A stretch of 64,000 nucleotides of DNA from Pseudomonas lurida (GTDB taxonomy: Bacteria > Pseudomonadota > Gammaproteobacteria > Pseudomonadales > Pseudomonadaceae). The notes beneath the pieces are model-generated. The model worked only from the letters and a program-made list of their open reading frames with translations. It was not told the DNA's origin and did no database searches. The translations under genes were made by a program, and so were the position numbers. Every line of letters starts with the position of its first letter. Position 1 is the first letter of the stretch. This document shows, piece by piece, positions 57,940 to 64,000 of this stretch. The stretch spans positions 1 through 64,000 of the forward strand of contig NZ_JAAMRE010000026.1 in NCBI RefSeq assembly GCF_013522705.1, in the 5' to 3' direction.

Positions 57940-59373
57940 ATGATCGATGCGCCCTACAAAAATAATGATCGGGAGTCGCCCTTGGATACCTTCCACAACC
58001 CGCCGGACCCCACCGTGCTCGCGCGTGCGGCCGCCAAGGTCAAACGTCACGTGCTGCCGCTGTTCGTGGTGATGTTCATCGTTAACTATATCGACCGGGT
58101 CAATATCGGTTTTGTGCGCAGCCACATGGAAACCGACCTGGGCATTGGCGCGGCGGCCTACGGCCTGGGCGCCGGGCTGTTTTTTATCGGATACGCGATT
58201 TTCGAAGTGCCCTCCAACCTGTTACTGCAACGCTACGGCGCACGGGCCTGGCTGACGCGCATCATGTTCACCTGGGGCGCAGCCGCGATGGCCATGGCCT
58301 TTGTACAAGGCGAAACCAGTTTCTACGTGCTGCGCTTTGTACTCGGCGCCGCCGAAGCGGGTTTTTTTCCCGGCATCATTTATTACTTCACCCAATGGCT
58401 GCCGGCCGCCGAGCGTGGCAAGGCCATGGCGATTTTTTTGAGCGGCTCGGCCATCGCCTCGGTGATTTCCGGGCCGGTGTCGGGCGCGCTGCTGGGCGTG
58501 AGCGGCCTGAGCCTGCACGGCTGGCAATGGATGTTCCTGATCGAGGGGTTTGCCTCCATCGTGCTCTGCGGGTTCGTGTGGTGTTGGCTGCAGTCCCATC
58601 CCCGCGAGGCGAGCTGGCTCAGCGCGCAGGAAAAGCATGCATTGGTCAGCGCCATCGACCATGAGCAGCAGGCCCGTGAAGCCGCCCAGGTCAGTCGTCC
58701 ATCCCTGTTCAAGCTGCTGGCCGACAAACAGATCGCGCTGTTTTGTTTCATCTACTTCTCGATCGCCCTGACCATCTACGGCGCCACGTTCTGGCTGCCG
58801 AGCATGATCAAAAAAATGGGCGACCTGGGGGACTTCCAGGTGGGCTTGTTCAATTCGATTCCGTGGTTGATTTCCATCGTCGCCATGTACGGTTTCGCCT
58901 CCCTGGCCAGCAAGTGGAAGCACCAGCAGGCCTGGGTTGCGCTGATGCTGGTGATCGCGGCGGTCGGCATGTTCATGTCCACCATCGGCGGGCCGGTGTT
59001 TGCCTTTGTCGCCATCTGTTTTGCCGCGATTGGTTTTAAAGCCGCCTCGGCGCTGTTCTGGCCGATCCCCCAGGGTTACCTGGACGCGCGGATCGCGGCG
59101 GCGGTGATTGCCTTGATCAATTCGGTGGGCAACCTCGGTGGCTTCGTCGCGCCCACCACGTTCGGATTGCTCGAGCAGACCACCGGCTCCATCGAGGGCG
59201 GCTTGTATGGCCTGGCCGCGACTTCGCTGGTGGCGGCGGTGCTGGTGTTTTTTGCACGCACCGCGCCGCGTGCCGGTGCGCCTGTTAACGCGGTGAGCGC
59301 CGAGCCTGCCGTTGCCGAACCTTCCACCGATCATCACGCCATGCGCTCAGGCCTGCAGGGAGCCGTCTCTTGA
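57940..59373 (+). CDS. MFS transporter, anion:cation symporter (sugar-acid) subfamily
   Basis: 477 residues with 12 transmembrane helices. Family features: FVVMFIVNYIDRVNIGFV (helix 1), FFIGYAIFEVPSNLLLQRYGARAWLTRIMFTWG (helix 2 to 3), and GAAEAGFFPGIIYYFTQWLPAAERGKAM (helix 4 to 5), all typical of the GudP/GarP/TtuB group that imports glucarate, galactarate or tartrate. The start at 57940 is the longest reasonable; a TTG at 57981 with GGGAG before it is a serious alternative. It overlaps the dehydratase start by 4 bases, so the two form a transcriptional unit under the divergent LysR protein. Confidence 0.9.
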   Translation: MIDAPYKNNDRESPLDTFHNPPDPTVLARAAAKVKRHVLPLFVVMFIVNYIDRVNIGFVRSHMETDLGIGAAAYGLGAGLFFIGYAIFEVPSNLLLQRYGARAWLTRIMFTWGAAAMAMAFVQGETSFYVLRFVLGAAEAGFFPGIIYYFTQWLPAAERGKAMAIFLSGSAIASVISGPVSGALLGVSGLSLHGWQWMFLIEGFASIVLCGFVWCWLQSHPREASWLSAQEKHALVSAIDHEQQAREAAQVSRPSLFKLLADKQIALFCFIYFSIALTIYGATFWLPSMIKKMGDLGDFQVGLFNSIPWLISIVAMYGFASLASKWKHQQAWVALMLVIAAVGMFMSTIGGPVFAFVAICFAAIGFKAASALFWPIPQGYLDARIAAAVIALINSVGNLGGFVAPTTFGLLEQTTGSIEGGLYGLAATSLVAAVLVFFARTAPRAGAPVNAVSAEPAVAEPSTDHHAMRSGLQGAVS

Positions 59374-60644
59374 AAATTGTCCGCGTTACCGTCACCCCGA
59401 TTGCTTTTCGCGACCCGCCGTTGCTCAACGCCAGCGGTATCCATGAACCGTTCGCACTGCGCTCGATCATCGAGGTGGAGAGTGACACCGGCTACATCGG
59501 CCTTGGCGAAAGTTACGGCGATGCGCCGGCACTGGCGATCCAGCAACGGGTGCAGCCGCAGCTGATCGGGCTCGACCCGTTCAATCTCAACGGCTTGCGC
59601 GCTATCGTCCAGGCTACCGTCGCGGCCCATACGCCGGCGAGTCTGCCCGGAGCGGAATTGGCGCCGGGCTCCCATGCCAGCAAAGCAGTCAGCAATGCGT
59701 ATTCGGCGTTCGAGGTGGCCTTGCTCGACCTCCAGGCCCACGCCTTGAACGTGCCGTTGGTGGACCTGCTGGGCGGGGCGATCCGCGAGCGCATCCCGTT
59801 CAGTGCCTACCTGTTTTTCAAATATGCCGAGCACGTTGGTGCACCCTACGCACCCGACCCCTGGGGCGAGGCGCTCAATGAGCAGCAGATCGTCGCGCAG
59901 GCGCGGCGCATGATCGACACCTATGGTTTCAAGAGCATCAAACTCAAGGCCGGGGCGCTGGACCCCGAGCATGAAGTGGCGTGTATCAAGGCGCTGAAAA
60001 AAGCCTTCCCGGGCGTGCCGCTGCGCATCGACCCGAACGGCAACTGGTCCCTCGACACGGCAATACGCATGGCCGAGTTACTGGGCGACGACCTGCAGTA
60101 TTACGAAGATCCGACCCCCGGCCTCGACGGTATGGCCGACCTGCACAAACGCACCGGGTTAGCGCTGGCGACCAACATGGTGGTCACCGACTTCGATGAG
60201 TTCCGCCGCAGCGTGGCGCTGAACAGCGTGCAGATTGTGCTCGCCGACCACCACTATTGGGGCGGCCTGCGTGACACTCAGGTGCTTTCTAAGATGTGCC
60301 AGACCTTCGGCCTGGGCGTGTCGATGCATTCCAACTCGCACCTGGGCATCAGCCTGATGGCCATGGCCCATGTGGCGGCCGCGGTGCCCAATCTGGACTA
60401 CGCGTGCGACACCCATTACCCCTGGCAGGCGCCGGACGAAGAGGTGATCAAGGGCGGCAAAGTGCCGATTGTCGATGGTTGTGTGCAGATCACCCGCGCT
60501 CCGGGGCTGGGCCTGGAACTGGACCATGACCAATTGGGCAAGCTGCATGATCAGTATCTGAGCTGCGGTATTCGTCAGCGCGACGATGTGAAACAGATGC
60601 AGCGTTATCAACCGGATTGGAAGGCCGTCAAACCGCGTTACTGA
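59370..60644 (+). CDS. Enolase-superfamily sugar-acid dehydratase, glucarate dehydratase-like
   Basis: 424 residues, the typical length. It starts at a TTG (59370) overlapping the transporter stop (TTGA) with GGGAG before it. The N-terminal cap (about 1-130) is followed by the TIM barrel with the catalytic K-x-K lysine (SIKLKAG), the metal ligands in RIDPNGNW and EDP, and a histidine in SMHSNSHLGIS. This pattern matches glucarate dehydratase and its related paralogue (GudD/GudX group) that removes water from a C6 aldaric acid. The exact acid is uncertain. It is cotranscribed with the anion transporter. Confidence 0.9.
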   Translation: MKIVRVTVTPIAFRDPPLLNASGIHEPFALRSIIEVESDTGYIGLGESYGDAPALAIQQRVQPQLIGLDPFNLNGLRAIVQATVAAHTPASLPGAELAPGSHASKAVSNAYSAFEVALLDLQAHALNVPLVDLLGGAIRERIPFSAYLFFKYAEHVGAPYAPDPWGEALNEQQIVAQARRMIDTYGFKSIKLKAGALDPEHEVACIKALKKAFPGVPLRIDPNGNWSLDTAIRMAELLGDDLQYYEDPTPGLDGMADLHKRTGLALATNMVVTDFDEFRRSVALNSVQIVLADHHYWGGLRDTQVLSKMCQTFGLGVSMHSNSHLGISLMAMAHVAAAVPNLDYACDTHYPWQAPDEEVIKGGKVPIVDGCVQITRAPGLGLELDHDQLGKLHDQYLSCGIRQRDDVKQMQRYQPDWKAVKPRY

Positions 60645-60675
60645 AGCTGGTCGCTTCGTTTGCCCGACGACGCAG

Positions 60676-60966
60676 TCATGCGCCGCCGGGTTTTTTTTGC
60701 TCTGCGGATTTTGGCGCCGGCGAACGCTCCTGCTCCATGGCGCGCCGGATGCGCATCAGGTCCTGATACGCCTCGGTGCGCTTGGCGTCGGCGACCTGCT
60801 TGGCTTCGGTAAAGCGCAGCCACGCGGCGGCATCCGCCAGGCTGGTGCCGATGATGTCGTAGGCCGCCTGTTCCAGGCGGTCGGCTTCGAAGAACAATTC
60901 GGTGTTTCTAGCCAATTGCGCATCCCAATCGGATGGTTGCGACGCTTCACGCTTGTTTGCTGCCAT
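60676..60966 (-). CDS. Conserved hypothetical protein, 96 residues
   Basis: A soluble helical protein with a likely coiled coil. It begins MAANKREASQPSDWDAQ, and a central EADRLEQAAYDIIGTSLADAAAWLRF segment leads into AKQVADAKRTEAYQDLMRIRRAMEQERS. The C-terminus is a Pro/Lys/Ala tail. GGAGG lies before the ATG. It has no signal peptide. I do not recognise a named domain. It is isolated between the dehydratase and the binding-protein genes on the opposite strand, so context says little. Confidence 0.7.
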   Translation of the reverse strand: MAANKREASQPSDWDAQLARNTELFFEADRLEQAAYDIIGTSLADAAAWLRFTEAKQVADAKRTEAYQDLMRIRRAMEQERSPAPKSAEQKKPGGA

Positions 60967-61165
60967 GGCGCTTGCCTCCGGGTCGTCCTTCAGTATTGAG
61001 GGAGCGGGGCATGCGAACGTTCAAAATAGTGCATGGGAAAACGTCGCAGCGGTGTGTAATTGACGTGATGTACATAAAAGTCCAGTATGGATTTATAAGT
61101 ACAAAAAACTGCGTTGCATTTTTCTTCACTCTTGCCAAACCAACAACAACCTGCGAGACACCCCC

Positions 61166-61942
61166 ATGAAGAAACGCTTGCTGATCCCCGCCCTGGCCTT
61201 GAGCCTGCTTGCCGCCAACCATTTGCTGGCCGCTGAGAAAACCCTGCGCATCGGCATCGAGGCGGCTTATCCGCCGTTCGCCTCCAAGACCGAAGAGGGC
61301 AAGATCGTCGGCTTCGACTACGACATCGGCAATGCGTTGTGCGCGCAGATGAAGGTCAAGTGTGTGTGGGTCGAAGGTGAGTTCGATGGCCTGATTCCTT
61401 CCCTCAAAGTGAAGAAAATCGACATGGCCCTGTCGTCCATGACCATCAATGAAGACCGCAAGAGGTCGGTGGACTTCACCCACAAATACTATTTCACCTC
61501 CTCGCGCCTGGTGATGAAGGAAGGCGCGGTGGTGGATGACCAGTACGCCAGCCTCAAGGGCAAGACCGTCGGCGTACAGCGCGCCACCACCACCGACCGT
61601 TACGCCACCGAGGTGTTCGAGCCCAGGGGCATCAACGTCAAGCGCTACGGCAATAACGAAGAAATCTACATGGACCTGGCGGCCGGGCGCCTGGATGCGA
61701 TCTTTGCCGACACCATCCCGTTGAACGATTTCCTGCAGATGCCACGCGGCAAGGGCTACGCCTTCGTCGGTCCGGAACTCAAAGACCCGAAATACGTGGG
61801 CGAAGGCGCGGGCATCGCGGTGCGCAAGGGCAATAGCGCGTTGGTCAGCGAACTCAACAGCGCCATCGACGGCATTCGCGCCAGTGGGGAGTATCAGAAC
61901 ATCTCACAGCGGTACTTCAAGTCGGATATTTACGGCGACTGA
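61166..61942 (+). CDS. ABC transporter periplasmic amino-acid binding protein
   Basis: 258 residues with a Sec signal (about 1-23, ending LLAA) and a type 3 solute-binding domain. The residues RIGIEAAYPPFASKTEEGKIVGFDYDIGNAL and LIPSLKVKKIDMALSSMTINEDRKRSVDFTHKYY resemble the ArgT/HisJ/AotJ group for basic amino acids. Its permease and ATPase genes are not adjacent, so it may share them with another system. It is convergent with the dau operon, whose products degrade D-arginine; a binding protein for arginine would fit there. In P. aeruginosa a similar gene lies next to dauR. Confidence 0.9.
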   Translation: MKKRLLIPALALSLLAANHLLAAEKTLRIGIEAAYPPFASKTEEGKIVGFDYDIGNALCAQMKVKCVWVEGEFDGLIPSLKVKKIDMALSSMTINEDRKRSVDFTHKYYFTSSRLVMKEGAVVDDQYASLKGKTVGVQRATTTDRYATEVFEPRGINVKRYGNNEEIYMDLAAGRLDAIFADTIPLNDFLQMPRGKGYAFVGPELKDPKYVGEGAGIAVRKGNSALVSELNSAIDGIRASGEYQNISQRYFKSDIYGD

Positions 61943-61951
61943 AAGGGCACC

Positions 61952-62044
61952 ATCGGGGGCAAGCCCTCTCCCACAGACAAGCCCCCTTCCACAGGGTATG
62001 GCTGATGCCCGGTGCTCCAAGTGTGGGAGGGGCTTGCCCCCGAT
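61952..62044. repeat. REP-type inverted repeat pair
   Basis: ATCGGGGGCAAGCC...CTCCCACA (61952-61975) and TGTGGGAGGGGCTTGCCCCCGAT (22-base arm region 62022-62044) are near-perfect complements, spaced 46 bases. The standard REP pair of fluorescent pseudomonads, at the 3' ends of the binding-protein and dauR genes. Confidence 0.75.
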
Positions 62045-62087
62045 AAATGTCAGTCACTACTGCAATCAGGCCCGTGACCCCATTCGA

Positions 62088-62714
62088 TCAGCCCTTGAGT
62101 TCCTTCAAGTGCTTGTAGACCGTCGCCCGCCCCATGCCCAGCACATTGGCCACGTAGTTCGAGGCACTCTTGCCCTTGAACGCGCCTTCGGCATGCAGCG
62201 CCAGTACCAGTTCGCGTTTGTGGTCACGGGTCAGCAGGTTCAGGCTCAGTTGGCGTTCGCGCATCCAGGCGTGGAGGAAGGTGTTGATACGCTCCTGCCA
62301 GTCATCGCGAAACAGCGCATCCGGCTGTGGAATCAGTTTGCTCGGCGACAGGAACAGGTCCAGCGCGGCCTTGGCGTTTTCGAACAGCGAGATGTTCAGG
62401 TTGATGCACAGCACCGCCAGCGGACGATCCTGGGTGTCACGCAGCACGGTACTCAGGCTGCGGATTTTCTGACCGTCCCAGTTGAGCTTTTCGTACGGGC
62501 CGATATTTACTTCGCTGACGTCATCGCTGAGCAGGTCCTCCAGCGCCGAATCATCGCCGATGGCGCGTTTGGACAGGTTGTTGGCGATGTAATCGACGGT
62601 CTGCGTGCGCAAGTCATGCAGCACCACTTCGGCATGTGGGAAAAACAACGTGGCGATGGCATCGGCAATCGCGCGGAAATTCTGCAGGGCCTTGTCGTGT
62701 TCGGCGGTGTTCAT
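62088..62714 (-). CDS. dauR: DauR-like repressor (YheO family)
   Basis: 208 residues. A PAS-like N-terminal domain (about 10-120, with VVLHDLRTQTVDYIANNL and GPYEKLNWDGQKIRSLSTVLRD) is followed by a C-terminal helix-turn-helix (about 150-205, with NYVANVLGMGRATVYKHLKEL). This is the YheO form. Together with the flanking genes it matches DauR, which represses D-arginine catabolism and is relieved by D-arginine. The ATG at 62714 overlaps the stop of dauA (TGATG), so it is the third gene of the operon. A TTG one codon earlier is less likely. Confidence 0.9.
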   Translation of the reverse strand: MNTAEHDKALQNFRAIADAIATLFFPHAEVVLHDLRTQTVDYIANNLSKRAIGDDSALEDLLSDDVSEVNIGPYEKLNWDGQKIRSLSTVLRDTQDRPLAVLCINLNISLFENAKAALDLFLSPSKLIPQPDALFRDDWQERINTFLHAWMRERQLSLNLLTRDHKRELVLALHAEGAFKGKSASNYVANVLGMGRATVYKHLKELKG

Positions 62715-63847
62715 CAATGGGGCTCCAGGCGGGCGGGGGAGAGCATACCAGCGTCCAGCCCGAAGCGGGTCAGTGCCTGCGGCAGCGGTGCTCCGCGCAC
62801 CAGTGCCGCGCTGGCCTGGCCCATCGCCGGTGAGGTCTGAATGCCGTAACCGCCTTGTGCCGCGACCCAGAACAGCCCCGGCACCTGGGTATCGAAGCCG
62901 CTGAGCAGATCGCCATCGTGCACAAAACTGCGCAGCCCGGCCCAGGTGCGGGTGGGGCGGCGGATGCTCAAGGTGGTGGCTTCTTCGATCTGGTAGATGC
63001 CCATGGCGATATCCAACTCTTCAGGCTGAACATCCTGAGCCTGCACCGGGTCGGCATTGGCCGGCGAACCGAGGAACATGCCCGCGTCGGGCTTCATGTA
63101 GAAGGCTTCGTCCAGCGCCACCAGCATCGGCCACCCATGGCTGTCCACGTCTTCGGGGCCGGCGAAGATAAACGCCGAGCGCCGCTTGGGTTGCAGGCCA
63201 ATGGGCGCCGCGCCGGCCAGCTCGCCGATAAGGTCGGCCCAGGCGCCGGCGGCGTTGATAATGATCGGCGCGGTGAAGGTGGCGTCCCCGGTGCTGACCT
63301 GCCAAAGGCCGGCACGTTCGCGGCTCAACCCCAGCACAGCGCTGTCGGTACGCACCTCGCCGCCATTGCGCCGGATACCGCGCAGATAGCCTTGGTGCAG
63401 GGCGTCGGTGTCGATGTCGCTGGCGGTCGGGTCGTAGATTGCGCCGTGGACTTTTTCCCGCCGCAGGATCGGTAACATCTCACAGGCTTCATCGACGCTG
63501 AGCTGCACGACCTGGGGCACGGTGGCCTTGGCGCTGAGGTATTGCGCGTTCAATTCGGCCGGGTCGCCGGTGAAGTCCACGGTCATTTCGCCCCGTGGCG
63601 TGAGCAACGGGTGTTCACAGAAACCGGCGGGCGGGTGGTCGAAAAAGTCGCGGCTGGCCAGGGTCAGCGCGCGCACCTGCGGGGTGCCGTAGGCGGCGGT
63701 ATAGAGCGCCGCCGAACGCCCGGTGGAGTGATAGGCCGGGTGGCTTTCACGTTCCAGCACGATCACCTTGCCGTGCGGCGCCAGCCAGAACCCCGTGGAC
63801 GCGCCGGCAATGCCGCCGCCGATGATGATGTAGTCCGCGTGGTTCAT
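62714..63847 (-). CDS. dauA: D-arginine dehydrogenase DauA
   Basis: 377 residues, an FAD flavoprotein of the DAO/DadA family. The FAD-binding Rossmann motif YIIIGGGIAGASTGFWLA is at residues 6-23. The substrate-binding and flavin-contacting TGRSAALYTAAYG, then PTASDIDTDAL and GYGIQTSPAMG near the C-terminus, agree with known D-arginine dehydrogenases. It oxidises D-arginine (and other basic D-amino acids) to 2-ketoarginine and ammonia. Its ATG overlaps the stop of the upstream OCD-family gene. The dauB-dauA-dauR order, as in P. aeruginosa, supports the assignment. Confidence 0.93.
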   Translation of the reverse strand: MNHADYIIIGGGIAGASTGFWLAPHGKVIVLERESHPAYHSTGRSAALYTAAYGTPQVRALTLASRDFFDHPPAGFCEHPLLTPRGEMTVDFTGDPAELNAQYLSAKATVPQVVQLSVDEACEMLPILRREKVHGAIYDPTASDIDTDALHQGYLRGIRRNGGEVRTDSAVLGLSRERAGLWQVSTGDATFTAPIIINAAGAWADLIGELAGAAPIGLQPKRRSAFIFAGPEDVDSHGWPMLVALDEAFYMKPDAGMFLGSPANADPVQAQDVQPEELDIAMGIYQIEEATTLSIRRPTRTWAGLRSFVHDGDLLSGFDTQVPGLFWVAAQGGYGIQTSPAMGQASAALVRGAPLPQALTRFGLDAGMLSPARLEPH

Positions 63848-64000
63848 AGCTGTCTCCAGAGGGCATTGGCCAGGGCAATGTCTTCCAGGCCCAGGCCGAT
63901 GGAGCGGAAGAAGACGTGGCGATCATAGGTCGGGCGTGGCGCCAGGTCGCTGAGCAGCTCGGGCAGGTCGCCGAGCACCATGCGGGGGTGCCAGCCGTGC
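63844..64000 (-). CDS. dauB: Partial DauB, ornithine cyclodeaminase family (C-terminal end only)
   Basis: Only the last 51 codons are in the window, the start lying beyond the right edge. The sequence HGWHPRMVLGDLPELLSDLAPRP then HVFFRSIGLGLEDIALANALWRQL is the C-terminal part of ornithine cyclodeaminase/mu-crystallin family NAD(P)-dependent enzymes. In P. aeruginosa DauB reduces 2-ketoarginine made by DauA to L-arginine, completing D- to L-arginine conversion. Its TGA overlaps the dauA ATG (63846-63844), so it is the first gene of the operon. Confidence 0.85.
   Translation of the reverse strand, partial: HGWHPRMVLGDLPELLSDLAPRPTYDRHVFFRSIGLGLEDIALANALWRQL

Overview
The window is high-GC chromosomal DNA of a Pseudomonas, most likely of the fluorescens group. 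This rests on the gacA-uvrC-pgsA-tRNA-Gly block, the dauB-dauA-dauR order, Pseudomonas-type small families (DUF1652, DUF6124, DUF1615, DUF2256), Pseudomonas REP-like inverted repeats carrying GTGGGAG arms, and consistent Shine-Dalgarno and codon habits. I see no integrase, transposase, CRISPR array, plasmid origin or rRNA. It looks like ordinary core and accessory chromosome, with one small phage-type regulator pair just upstream of gacA.

Layout. 0-3 kb: a truncated unrecognised gene and two lipoproteins. 3-7 kb: a ketone-body or short-chain acyl-CoA operon (two CoA-transferase subunits plus thiolase) with a divergent LysR regulator. 7-11 kb: a sirtuin/CBS-domain pair and topoisomerase III. 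11-15.6 kb: an MHS-type transporter and GMC oxidoreductase with a divergent LysR. 15.7-17.7 kb: a PuuA-like glutamine synthetase homologue with its cupin-type repressor. 17.9-19.3 kb: a class I terpene synthase and an RcnB-like periplasmic protein. 19.4-23.5 kb: DUF1652, a three-PAS LuxR-type regulator, an internally duplicated membrane protein and a nitrilase. 23.7-28.7 kb: DUF6124, an intricate inverted-repeat element, an FKBP, then mgtA-mgtC behind a long structured leader. 29-33.8 kb: a BvgAS-like phosphorelay and a degenerate receiver. 33.9-36.7 kb: DAHP synthase behind a 617-base leader, a second nitrilase-superfamily enzyme and a GNAT. 36.8-40.8 kb: the phage-type regulator pair, gacA, uvrC, pgsA and tRNA-Gly. 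41-52.6 kb: many small stress-related genes (YciF, manganese catalase, KGG-repeat proteins, ExoIII, ZIP transporter). 52.7-56.8 kb: a molybdenum hydroxylase with its multihaem cytochrome c. 57-60.7 kb: LysR, MFS and an enolase-superfamily sugar-acid dehydratase. 61-64 kb: an amino-acid binding protein and the dau D-arginine catabolic operon, running off the right edge.

The most interesting points are mostly regulatory and too small for routine gene calling. Two tandem leader ORFs rich in Phe/Tyr/Trp codons flank a perfect 13-bp intrinsic terminator upstream of the DAHP synthase gene, an attenuation system. A 24-bp site is shared by the promoters of the PAS-LuxR gene and the DUF1652 gene, pointing to a small autoregulated regulon. 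A nested multi-hairpin element lies upstream of the DUF6124 gene. A proline-containing ORF sits in the mgtA leader, and several palindromes lie over or beside regulator start codons. All functions are inferred from sequence patterns; no database search was run.
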